A model generated the notes under the pieces. It saw nothing but the letters and a program-made list of their open reading frames with translations, did no database searches and was not told where the DNA came from. From Ichthyophonus hoferi (taxonomy: Eukaryota > Opisthokonta > Ichthyosporea > Ichthyophonida > Ichthyophonidae): a stretch of 19,794 nt of DNA. Shown here one piece after another: positions 1 to 9,788 of the stretch. The stretch lies in the NCBI GenBank assembly GCA_002751075.1, contig NAOQ01000908.1, positions 1-19,794 on the forward strand. The letters are read 5' to 3'. Position 1 is the first letter of the stretch; every line of letters begins with the position of its first letter. The translations under genes and the position numbers were made by a program.

Positions 1-400
1 ATACCCTATATACCTTATATACCATATATACCCTATATACCATATATACCCTATATATCATATATACCCTATATACCATATATACCCTATATGCCTTATA
101 TACCTTATATACCATATATACCATATATACCTTATATACCATATATACCCTATATACCTTATATACTTTATATACCATATATACCTTATATACCCTACAT
201 ACCTTATATATCTCATATACCTTATATACCTTATATACCCTATATACCTTATATACTTTATATACCATATATACCTTATATACCCTACATACCTTATATA
301 TCTCATATACCTTATATACCTTATATACCCTATACCTTATATACCTTATACCATACACCCCATACCCTATACCCTATATACCATATATTCCCTATACCCG
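1..400. repeat. TATACC-type minisatellite with 90-bp higher-order unit
   Basis: The stretch is almost wholly built of a 9-bp unit (ATATACCTT and variants such as ATATACCCT and ATATACCAT). Inside it, 148-237 and 238-327 are identical 90-bp blocks, each ten 9-bp units long, carrying the same private variants (ATATACTTT, CTACATACC, ATATCTCAT). After 328 the array degenerates. It starts at the window edge, so its true length is unknown. Open frames across it only translate the repeat (Tyr-Ile-Pro and Tyr-Ile-Arg runs) and are not genes. Confidence 0.93.
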
Positions 401-1687
401 CTACCTTAATCTACTTACAATAACATGTCGTATATTAGTGTCAAATTCCGTATAAATTTTAATGTGGTTTTGGATAGGGTAAGCGGCATCACAGAAAGCG
501 TCAAATGGGAAACCAAGACTGTTCTAGAAGGGAAAATGGTTAAGGTTAGAGAGGATATATTATGCATAGTGCATACATATATATGTATGATAATATATAT
601 TATAGTATGTATTATAGTATTACAGTCTGTATTATAGTATACATATGTATGTGTTTTTGGGTTTATATATATACTTCTAGGAACTCTAATAACTGAGGGT
701 AAATGTACATACATATCTATATCTATTTATCGATATATATATATATAAAAATGCATATATGTACGTATGTATGACATATGTGCCTATGTGCACATTTCTA
801 TACATCTATAGTCTATAGATATCTGTACCTCTACTTAAATACATTTATACACATCTATACAAAATGCATCAGTATATAACTGTATTTATATTTCTTTTCT
901 CTGTTTCCCCCTGTAAGTTTAATTATTTCCTTTAAAATTACATTGTCGCAGAACTGAGCGGTGCCCTCTGCCCACGCGAAAATCATGTTGCTGGCATGAT
1001 AATATCAATAAACTTTTTATGATTATATTGTACGTATATATATCTAAATATATTAGATAGGAATTATGTAAACATTATAACTAATTATACACTATATATA
1101 CTAATCCTTACGTTGTACATTGTAATTTAAATTTTAAAATTTTATCTATCCGAGTTTCAACCGGATATGCTGATGTGATTGGCTAGAATTATTGTCTGTG
1201 TGACCTTTTGTTAAAATTCTTCTTTGTTATTGGAGAATACTGCTTTAATACATTCCAATCCCTGGGGTCCTAATTACAAAATAAACTATATACCTATTAA
1301 ATTACTATTACATTAATTTATTCAAACTGAAAATCCGAAATATTATGAGCTATAATCTGTACAGCTAGACAATTACATTATATATATACGGGAGTTATGG
1401 GTATTAAAAGCTCACTAAGGGCAATGTCAATTTCAATACTAATCTCTCTCTATTCTATATAGACTAAATAAATAATAAATAAAAATCCCTGATGATAGTT
1501 GGCTACATATGTATTTATTCTGAATAAATACCCAAAACTTCGGCTTTACATCTATTCAGTTACATTATATTGCAATTTTTTTGACTACAAATGAATAAGT
1601 AGGTTTGGGAAATGTTACACGATTGTTAATTGTAAATGTAGGTGCAAAGTTCTGATAGCAAGCAGATAATGAAATGATTGGTTCTAT
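401..1687. other. AT-rich stretch without a recognised gene
   Basis: About 1.3 kb of AT-rich sequence. 565-860 is cryptically simple (TATA, TATG and ATCT runs, with a pure TA run near 738-747). A GC-richer patch at about 945-1000 stands out; it is open in more than one frame on both strands but matches nothing I recognise. A short plus-strand frame at 425-637 turns into simple sequence halfway and is not convincing. I see no RNA gene or element here. Confidence 0.5.
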
Positions 1688-1930
1688 GTTTTCAACCAGG
1701 TAAATTGATTTGTCAAAGTTACATTATTTGCGTTAATGTGATACTTAGCTAAGAGCCACCCATGAGGATATATTACTATTAACTAGATCAAGATAAGATT
1801 GAATAAATATAAATGAAAACCGAAATAGCTAATAAAATGCTGGAAAAATACGAAGTCACTCAGACCACACACAAAAATTTGCAATAAAATTAATTAACTG
1901 AACTTTATCACAATACATACGTCTATAACA
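1688..1930 (+). repeat. Dispersed AT-rich repeat, copy 1
   Basis: Shares a diverged block with 5268-5440. Both copies have GTAAATTGATTTG, then AAGAGCCA, then AGGATATATTAC, then GATAAGAT, then TTTGCAATAAA, in the same order and spacing. Copy 1 holds about 75 extra bases between GATAAGAT and TTTGCAATAAA, which include the exon-like piece at 1813-1887. By eye, identity is about two thirds. I see no coding capacity or terminal inverted repeat. It could be an old non-autonomous transposon or a relic of segmental duplication. Confidence 0.5.
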
Positions 1931-2016
1931 GTCACATTGTTATTGTAATGTCCAGATCTCTCACTTGTTCAAAAGTCAAATAACTACCTACTAACATTAA
2001 ATGGTGACAATAGTTA

Positions 2017-2316
2017 TTATTTGCATCGTAACATAGCACCCCTTACTGATCATAGACATTGCGTTATAAGTATTATTGCGCCCAAATGCATTAAGGCAGG
2101 AATACCTCCTGAACTCATGGCTGAATACAATTGCACTAAACAGTTAGAGATAGAGTCAGCATATACACCTGCTATTACATTGCCTTTTATTAAAAGTAGA
2201 TCAAATCAACTAGCTTTTATTACCGCTAGCCCAGCGAAACCAATTATTATTATTCATGCTAATCAATTGGAGATCCCAAAGAACTGTGCAAAAGTCGTTA
2301 GAACTAATACAGATTC
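2017..2316 (-). pseudogene. Decayed MFS sugar-transporter fragment
   Basis: Read on the minus strand from 2316, one frame of 99 codons looks like part of an MFS sugar porter (SLC2/HXT-like family). A hydrophobic helix comes first (IIIIGFAGLAVI). Then comes FDLLLIKGNVIAGV and SISNCLVQLYSAM, which matches the family signature G-R-x-I-x-G-x-G-x-G-x-x-S-x-x-x-P-x-Y-x-x-E with several key residues lost. GGIPALMHLGAIIL follows, resembling the helix-6 region before PESPRWL. The roughly 60 residues normally between those last two blocks are absent. The frame is interrupted by four TGA codons, with no TAA or TAG until the TAA at 2017-2019. A T-rich tract ending in AG lies just upstream at about 2317-2336, so this may have been one exon. 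An intact copy would be a 12-helix sugar transporter of the plasma membrane. No other transporter exon is seen nearby. The opposite-strand frame at 2021-2347 is judged a shadow. Confidence 0.5.
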
Positions 2317-2688
2317 CTATAATAATAGTAATAATAATAAAACCTGACAAATCAGGCAAAATATCTACAAAAAATATCTACAGTTTACTATGTAATACCT
2401 AAATATAGTAGGGAGGTAAAACAATATTTTTATATATCTCAGGCGATAGGGACTGGTGGGTGAGTAAAACTAATAACTAGGGGCTCGTATGCTAAAACGC
2501 AGATATATAATATAGACTAATAGATATTTTGCATGGGTAAAGTATATATGTTTACAATTGCATTCCAATAAATAATCTGTAAAAGTATAATAAGTAATTT
2601 TAAATATTTTAATTAGATCAGACCTCAACACATTGACTATAGTCCCGATTGACCTGAAAAAAATCTCCAGACCCTATCTATACCGACT
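2317..2688. other. AT-rich spacer, nothing recognised
   Basis: A spacer between the transporter relic and the end of the candidate minus-strand gene. It contains a short (AAT)n-like run at 2325-2340 and a small perfect hairpin (CCTGA-CAAA-TCAGG) at about 2343-2356. I see no frame or repeat I can name. Confidence 0.4.
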
Positions 2689-4655
2689 TTATGTTCTATG
2701 ATTGTTAGACTGTGCATTAATTAATTTACTAAGAGATATATATTTATTAATTAGAATTTCTTTGTTATTCATAACTTCAGTGAAGTTATCAGAATGGCTG
2801 AAAACAGAGATGCATGGTAACAAATGCATCACTGTATCTGTGTACAACTCTTTTATTTTTGTAAGTCCAATGAAAATGGACTTATTTTTAGATTATAGAA
2901 ATGATTTAGTATATTCTATACAGTTTTTATTGCCCTACAATAAAAGGGAATAGTGTATTAGCTAGATATTTGGATTGTTTTAATGAGGAAAACTTAAAAA
3001 TGAGTTACTAAATAGATTGATTTATTATTATTATTTTCATTGGATCACATAAACGCTAACATAAAAAATCCATCTTTGATTGGTAAAATATAATAATTTT
3101 CATTTTATATATATATTTAGATGTTTAATTCGTCAATGCAACCAGAAATGGCACGTAAATAATAAAACATGCCGTGATTTTTTCCAGTACTGCAACCCAT
3201 CTTGTATGCATGATGAGATGATAATTAATGTAGTATGTTAATAGTAATAAAATAATAAAAAAATATTTTTTTATTGATTTAATATGTCTAATCTTTCTTT
3301 TTAAATCATTATTACTCTCATTGTGAACTTTCAGATTGTTATCCTAATCTGGAACAAATAGAATACTTATCTTTCTTACCAAATAAATTCATTGGGAATC
3401 TCAAACAAATCTCAGTAACAACATCTACATTCCCTTTATAATAAACAAGAATATTTTTTATTATTATCTTAACTCGCTAATGCAAACATTTAATTATAAG
3501 CCCGTTCTAGCTTATACTTTGCTGGTCACAACAGACCAGCATAATATAAACCGAAACTAATCAATCAAATACTTTGAAATAACGGAGGGTGGATATTTTA
3601 CTCTAATTAAATAATAATGGCGTATAATTTAGGTATGTACACAAATCGTCGCACGTAGCACGATACCATATAGCAGAAAAAAAAGGAAGAAAAGCAAATA
3701 TATACCTCGTTTCCTTGGTCTTTTAAAGCTGCATTAACCATATCAATCTTATATATACATAACTCATCAATAGAATAGTCTAAAATAAGCAAGAATAAAT
3801 TTAATAACTGAAAGTACAATCACACAAACCCTGATTGTCAATCGTTTTAATGGCAATTTATCTGCGTTATACATAAATTTTTTCTTCTACTTTCTAACTG
3901 GTGGGAGAGGGGGAGAGGAGGAGAGGAAAGAGAGAGAGAAGGAGTGATGTTTAAATAACATATGCTTCAACAAATGTAAACCCTTCATTGAGCAATTTAT
4001 TATATTTCTTTGACGTTTTTGTAGCACGCCCTGTATATAAATCAGATTCGATTTTGTTTTTGTATATTATTTATTTAAATGTACACTAGCATTCCGATTT
4101 ACTATGTTTTAGATTTAGTTTATACTTTTTCTGTTGGGCGGCCACTAAAATAGTATTTTATTGTTGTGATGAATATAAAACGACTATTTTGAAGAAATAA
4201 ATATATGGGTAAACAAATGCAGAGTTAGAACACTAATTATAAAAATGATTTTAAGTTTAAGTTTAGGTTTAACTAAACCCATCTATCATTTTTATATCTT
4301 TTATCTGTATTTACTGTTATTGGCAGATTAAAAATATTTAATATTAATTAAAAATATTTAAAGAACATAAAATGCTTAATGTAATATAATATAATAGAAA
4401 GGGTCTTTTATGGTATAATAATTTTATTTTGTCAATCATTTTAAAGACTTACTATAATATTATTGTGTTATTGTGGTGATTGTAGAATGAATAACCTTAT
4501 AACGAAGTATATATATTATTGCAGTGAAAGGATGCGTAGAAAAAGAATGCGTTACAACAGTAGATACATATGTATGTGTATAATTTAATGTAATTAGAAC
4601 ATATACAAATATATTTACATGAGGTGTCATAAGTTCTCGATGTTCCTTGTAACAA
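2689..4655 (-). CDS. Candidate spliced gene, product unknown
   Basis: Four or five exon-like blocks on the minus strand follow one another. They are 4655-4619 (acceptor GTGTTTAG, donor GTAAAT), 3807-3706 (acceptor TGTACTTTCAG, donor GTATAT, 34 codons), 3476-3380 (acceptor TTTGCATTAG, donor GTAAGA, 32 codons plus one base), 3200-3155 (weak AAG acceptor) and a terminal open frame from about 2850 to a TAA at 2691-2689. Phases agree from the first through the fourth block; the join to the last block is not resolved. The visible peptides are helical and leucine/isoleucine-rich (for example DYSIDELCIYKIDMVNAALK and NVDVVTEICLRFPMNLF), loosely like armadillo-type repeats, but no family is recognised. 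No start codon or promoter is seen, and upstream exons would have to overlap the plus-strand model. It may be a real gene, a relic or a chance chain of open blocks. Confidence 0.33.
3493..3541. other. Two adjacent short hairpins
   Basis: TATAAGC...GCTTATA (about 3494-3516) is followed at once by a perfect 8-bp stem, TGCTGGTC-acaaca-GACCAGCA (3520-3541). They lie in the proposed intron between the second and third blocks of the candidate minus-strand gene. They could be a small structured RNA or chance. No box motifs are clear enough to name a class. Confidence 0.35.
3896..3945 (+). repeat. Polypurine tract
   Basis: An almost pure G/A stretch rich in GGGAGAGGG-type blocks that ends in GAGAGA. 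Such tracts can form triplex DNA. Here it is a simple repeat in a spacer or intron with no visible gene role. Confidence 0.7.
4098..4165 (+). repeat. Dispersed repeat R2, copy 1
   Basis: Resembles 7982-8048 in the same orientation: ATTTAGTTT, then CTGTTGGGCGGCC / CTGTTAGGTGGCC, then ATAGTATTTT / ATACTGTTTT. Similarity fades on both sides. The shared GGCGGCCAC-like core is unusual in such AT-rich DNA. Family unknown. Confidence 0.45.
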
Positions 4656-4865
4656 CTAAACACAATTATATAAAAACGTCAATTATTAAATACAGCATTG
4701 TAACTATGAAAAATTGACTTATTCTTTTTCCTGCATCCATTTTCTCAAGGTCAATATAAAATAATAAAAAACATATATAAACAAGTTTAATAACCAACCA
4801 ATAATCAAAATATTCATATTAAATAAACATTTCTTTTAACACATTAATTCTTTCGTGAATAACAG

Positions 4866-7800
4866 ATTCAGACATATTGCATTTGATAAACCAAACCTAT
4901 GAAATGTTGGACAAATATGAATCAAAAATAACTCAGAAAGGGAAGAGATTGTGTATAGAGGAGCATCCTGGAAATGTAACTATTTATATCTTTAATACTT
5001 TTAAAACAATTATATATATATACATGCCCTAGTAATATATAGACCCATTTCATATATAATTTAATTTATTGTATTGTACTTTCAATGCATACTGTATTTT
5101 ACTTTTTTTTCTTTTCTTTTTTTTTCTGTTTTGCAAGTTGACTTTTCTTGGCCTATCTATCTACTGCCATAATATATATATGCATGCAATATAAATTGTT
5201 AAAAGGTTATTCGTTAGTTAATTGCGTACTATTTTTTAATTGCATAACGCTTTTTTAATTGCTTAATGTTTTCATTCTGGTAAATTGATTTGCCAACACA
5301 TATTATACAAGCAGTTAAACCAATGAGGTATTTATCTAAAGAGCCATTTTAGTAAGGATATATTACAATTGAATTATCAGGATAAGATATTTGCAATAAA
5401 CTGTACAGCATTCATTCATTATCACTACGGAATCAAGTACCCCCAATCTGTCTCAGACACAACCTTTTTATATTTTTTTAAATATAGTATTTTATGCATT
5501 TTATGCATTTTATGCATAGAATTCTTCAAAACCCAGCATTAATTAATTAGATAATTATAACTATAGTTGCTTTGCCTATATTGTGTATGTAACTATGTTT
5601 TACCATCTTTAATGTCGATTAGTTGTTTAATGCACAAATTATACAATTATTTAATCTAATACCACGTTTCTATTGGATACCATAAAAAATACTTTAATTA
5701 ACATGATAAACTTCAAAAAAATGTAAGAAAAAAGACAAATTTTTAAAAAGTTATTTTCTGTAAAATCCAGCTATCTGAAGTAATTGTGCCTGAGTTACCG
5801 ATAGAAAGCAATTTATCTGATTTACAAAGAGATCAAAAACTTCCTACAGGTGGGTTGGAGTTAATTTTTTTACTTTCATACTCGTATTTTAAAATATATT
5901 GCTGTTAAATTTGGCTTGGGTTCTAGTGATTATCTCACTGTGTTGTAGTTATTATCTCACCCATTATTGGCAAGTAGCTAATGATTAGAAGTAGAAAATT
6001 AAGACAAGAACAAAAGAACCTCTTTTTAATTTTTACTGCATAACTAGATGTACCAGTCCAATTGTAGAAACAAAACCTTTAGATATAATACGCCATATAT
6101 GGACTAATTAATTAACAACCTGTCGTTGAATAAATATAACTATAACTATATATGTATGGGAATTATAGTTAGGTTTGTTATATTCAACCTTCAGTACCAA
6201 AATGAAAATTAAAACAAAAACAAAGTAAAAAATAAAGTAATAAAGAGACTCATTAAAGCTAATATATATCAAACATACTGCAGATACAATTACCGACAGC
6301 TGGTCGTACTATGAATATGTAAGAAACAACAGCCTTAGGTAAGCTTTAATGCACTGGAGCATTTATTTGATTTGCATTTTTTTGCGTAGCCATTTTTTAA
6401 TATAATGAGCATTGCTACTGTATAGAGCAAAGCAGTATGGTGTGTTTTTTGTTTGTGTTATTTTTTGTTGCATCTCATCATATTTTTACCTATTTATTTG
6501 CTGATTGGTTAGCCATTGGGCACCAACCTGATATGTGATGTGCTCTGATTGGTAGGCTTAGATTGCACTAAGTATTGTTTAAGACTACATATACCATTGT
6601 GATAGTGATTGCTAATGAGACTAAATAACAATAGTTGAACATACAAAGAAATATTCAAATTAAATAAATATTTCTTTTTAACAGACAATCCTGCAACACG
6701 CTAAGATAATAACCACAATACACTACACACATATTTCATGATATGAAACCACTACGCCTCCAGATATACAAATCGTTACCTACTATGTACTGCTTCAATG
6801 CAATTATTTTCTTTTAACAGTTGTTTTTCCCAGTGGAAATACCATTCAAGCTGAAAGTTCAAGTAACGAATATTACGCTCTGGTAGATGAATTATTGACG
6901 CAGTTAATGTATACAGGTACTATATGTAGACTTACAGCACTTAGGCGAAAGGTGTGAGCACGTTAAAATTTATATACCAAAGTAATGGCTTGACTGGCTG
7001 ATTACAGTTTTTCTTCTTTTAGTGTTATTATTATTATTATTATTACTAACATTATTGAGTCCTAGTTAAAGCAATGTATAATTTATAGCATTTTAAAAAA
7101 GCTTATGTAATCCTTTCTTAGAATAAGAAATCAAATTATATAAAAACGTAGTCTAAATTATTATGTAAATATATAATACTAAAATAAGATTATACAAGGA
7201 TTAATCTATACACAAAGCATATAATTGAATTTAAATCGGCAGATACATCTACATAATTGGTTTTTGCCGACGTGTACTCAGCAAATGCATATTAATGTGC
7301 AATTTCATAATAGTTAAAATGATATTCCAAAAAAAACACTATTAATTAACAGAATGAAGAATTATATTACACAATACTAGTATAAGGTAATAGATTGTAG
7401 TATAATATAAGGTAAGGTAATATAATACAATATCATATAATGTAATATAATGAATTTAAGATAACATAATATAAAATAATACAATACAAAGTAATCTGAT
7501 ATAACATAATATATACATCTACATCTATAATCATGAAAAGTAAAAACTGTTTGCAACAGTATCTTGTAATAAATTTCTATTGAAAGGCAAACCTGGGGCT
7601 TGGTTCATAAGGCAGGTGCAAATATAATTTTACGGAAAGTTTTATAATCTGGTACCCTATAACCGCCCTGTCTTAACTTACTTTAAAACGTTTTTCAGGA
7701 GTTTAATTGTTGACTACAGCCATCTCAGATGGTTTTGGAATTGTTAGCCTAGATGAGTTATCAGAAAGAACGAGAAAAGAAAAAGAAAGAAAGAAAGGAA

Positions 7801-8716
7801 ATTTTTAAAAATCCCAATACCACTATATAATTATATATACATAACTAGACTATAATATAAATTTCATCATGTGCATGACTTGGTTTTAGGTTGAGTATCA
7901 CATAGACTAACACAGCTCTAGGCATGGTCTTATGACAATTTATGTATTCAATATTTGATTTTTAAAAACCATCTTACCAGATTTAATACTAACATTTAGT
8001 TTCAATCCCTTCTGTTAGGTGGCCGCCACAATACTGTTTTTTTAATCATGGCATATATATATTAGAAATCTTATAACAATATATATTTTTAGCAAATATA
8101 TTGTGTTGAGAATAAGTAGAGACAGGAGCGTCCCGTAACCTATATCTATTTACAACAGAGGAAATATTGAATTAAGGGGACACTTTAACGTGGACCTTTA
8201 CATACATGCACAGAGTACAGACAGGTTAAAACTTACTTTTTATTATGAAAGAAAATTGGCAGAAGCTGACAGCTAGGCCCATAAGGTTGATAGAACTAAG
8301 AGAGCGCAGTTAGTTAGGCAGCCATTTGTTGGCCGAAGGCCCAGTGAGACCCCCATGGGATCTAATCGAGGATCTGGTGTCATGGCATAGATAGAGACAG
8401 TCATGTTACCATTATTTGAAGACTAAATTGTTGAGGGCAAGAATTCAAGTAGAATAATATTGAGTTGCATCCCTTTTGTACATATTACCACAGCATCTTG
8501 AACATTTTAATTTAATGATGTCATGCAAGTTTGACAGGTTTAACTTAAGTATTTGTTTCTTTTGATGACTAATCTACCCGCCTCCCTCTCTCAGATAAGG
8601 CGCTATTAAGAGGAAACATCAACTTTAATGACTATCATAATGCCTGGCTACATTTAATACAGATTTTATACCTTGATTTCATGTTTAAATCAAACAGAGA
8701 TCAACAATTACTTTAA
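4866..8716 (+). CDS. Candidate spliced gene, product unknown
   Basis: Four blocks chain in phase. They are 4866-4975 (acceptor GTGAATAACAG, donor GTAACT, 36 codons), 5771-5849 (acceptor AAAATCCAG, donor GTGGGT, 26 codons plus one base), 6821-6916 (acceptor TTTCTTTTAACAG, donor GTACTA, 31 codons) and 8595-8716 (acceptor CCCTCTCTCAG, 39 codons, then TAA). AATAAA follows the stop at 8732-8737. Junction codons are completed sensibly (G|TT Val and G|AT Asp). Together they give about 134 residues of the C-terminal part: acidic and soluble, with no signal or membrane segment (pieces: YEMLDKYESKITQKGKR, NEYYALVDELLTQLMYT, GNINFNDYHNAWLHLIQIL). Tryptophan is TGG. An alternative 3' exon at 7720-7808 also joins in phase to the third block and ends in its own TAA. 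The block at 6821-6916 is also open on the minus strand. No start codon or upstream exon is found, and no family is recognised. Confidence 0.42.
5268..5608 (+). repeat. Dispersed AT-rich repeat, copy 2 (longest)
   Basis: The left half (5268-5400) matches 1688-1930. The right half (5399-5608) matches 8939-9132 over about 200 bp: CATTCAT/CAGTATCACTAC, GAATCAA, CCCCAAT.TGTCTCAGA, then TTTTAAATATAG, then AAAACCCAGCAT, then GATAATTATA. By eye, identity of the right half is about 80%. It sits in a proposed intron of the candidate plus-strand gene. There is an internal (TTTTATGCA)n triplication at about 5491-5517. No terminal inverted repeats or coding frames are seen. Confidence 0.6.
7022..7046 (+). 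repeat. (TTA)n microsatellite
   Basis: A short uninterrupted trinucleotide run in an AT-rich intron or spacer. Confidence 0.85.
7376..7515. repeat. Degenerate TAATA-rich simple sequence
   Basis: About 140 bp made almost entirely of ATAAT, GTAAT and ACAAT variants, including a repeated AAGGTAAGGTAAT motif. Low complexity, with no coding meaning. Confidence 0.7.
7982..8048 (+). repeat. Dispersed repeat R2, copy 2
   Basis: Second copy of the short block at 4098-4165, same orientation, with the GGTGGCCGCCAC core. The block is followed by unrelated sequence. Confidence 0.45.
8100..8410 (+). other. GC-richer island with broken open frame
   Basis: This patch is clearly richer in G+C than its surroundings. 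A plus-strand frame runs about 85 codons from about 8140 to a TAG at 8388-8390, interrupted once by TAG at about 8274. It is basic in its second half (KVDRTKRAQLVRQPFVGRRP). A minus-strand frame of about 43 codons is also open. An AG acceptor-like site (TATTTACAACAG) precedes it. I do not recognise a family. It may be a gene relic or part of an old mobile element. Confidence 0.35.
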
Positions 8717-8938
8717 TTATAAATGCCTTACAATAAAAGGCTATGTGCTAATATCAATTCTTTAAATATTAGTTAATATTGTTCATATCATCTGTATGGT
8801 AATTATTAAAACTATGCCGTAGTCATTCTCTCTGGGCTGAATTTATTATCTTATTGTGGTGTGGTTATTATTGGCGATTCTAGTCTGTGTAATAACTATC
8901 TCAGCCGAAAGTTGCAAGTAGGGATTGTTTTAAAAAAA

Positions 8939-9132
8939 ACTGTTATAACCTTCATTCAGTATCACTACAGAATCAATAGGCCCCAATTTGTCTCAGATAG
9001 AACTTTTTTATACTTTTTAAATATAGCATTTTATATATTTTATATACAGAACACTTTAAAACCCAGCATCAATTGATTAGATAATTATAGTTATAGTTAC
9101 TTTTCTCATGTTGTATATGTAGTTATATTTTG
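8939..9132 (+). repeat. Dispersed AT-rich repeat, copy 3
   Basis: Matches the right half of copy 2 (5399-5608) along its whole length and in the same orientation, with scattered substitutions and small length changes. It lies just past the end of the candidate plus-strand gene. The frame reported across 8861-9076 belongs to this repeat and is not a gene. Confidence 0.6.
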
Positions 9133-9378
9133 ACAGATTTGATATTAAATTCAGACACAGTTCAGTATTGACTTTAATTATTATTGCCATAAAAGAAAGG
9201 ATAATATATGTACGTCATGCGTAATGGTTAGAATTTTAATTTTAATTAATACTGTTTATTTGTATTTTCATGGAACTTATTGAGATGATTACCAATTATT
9301 TTTATGCATACTAAACCAATCTATCTCATTAAACAATGGCAAATAGGTAGATAGATAGTCATAGTTAACGGAAAATGC

Positions 9379-9557
9379 TTTTATAATCATTATTGGAGTG
9401 TGTAATATTTCTGTAACTATAATTAAAAAGAGAGACAATTTTATAATCATAATTTAAGAGAACAATAATTTTGTAGTCACGAATCAAGTACTTCCTACTT
9501 TTATAATTATTATTAGCGTGAGAATTCTTTTTAATCTTAATTAAAGTGAGAAAAATA
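9379..9557. repeat. Degenerate tandem repeat, unit about 30 bp, about six copies
   Basis: Six successive 29-31 bp units begin TTTTATAATCATAATT or variants and end in a purine-rich GAGA/GTGAG piece. The minus-strand frame over 9365-9616 (Asn-Tyr-Asp-Tyr-Lys repeats) is the translation of this array, not a gene. Confidence 0.6.
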
Positions 9558-9788
9558 CAGTCTACAGTATTTATAAATATGTTTTTAATTATAAACAGTC
9601 GATGTGATTGCAACACATACCTATTTCAGCCTGTATTGCAATTCTTATATCATCCATTAGGATAGTAGTTGATGATTGTAGATAGACAGATTATCAAAAT
9701 ACACACAAAAGATCTCCCCACAAGATTTTACATGACAATCCTGTCACAGACATATATCTTTATACACTTAAGACATAGTATATTATAT

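Noticed and set aside
148-327. CRISPR-like array
   Set aside because: The repeats are contiguous simple sequence with no unique spacers, in eukaryotic DNA.
58-423. Long frames on both strands encoding Tyr-Ile-Pro or Tyr-Ile-Arg repeats
   Set aside because: They are direct translations of the 9-bp minisatellite, open because the unit length is a multiple of three and lacks stops.
415-714. Overlapping frames on both strands
   Set aside because: Half of each is simple TA/TATG sequence, with no splice context or family resemblance.
2017-2316. Mitochondrial insertion, because TGA would read as Trp
   Set aside because: The peptide fits an MFS sugar porter, not a mitochondrially encoded protein, so decay of a nuclear gene is preferred.
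2021-2347. Plus-strand frame of 108 codons
   Set aside because: No family resemblance and a low-complexity Asn tail. The opposite strand carries the MFS-like pattern, which explains the longer-than-expected frame.
2702-2953. Plus-strand frame of 83 codons with a GTAAGT inside
   Set aside because: The minus strand over the same place has a better protein-like terminal frame. The plus frame begins in AT-rich filler and links to no other block.
9365-9616. Minus-strand 83-codon frame
   Set aside because: Produced by the degenerate 30-bp tandem array.
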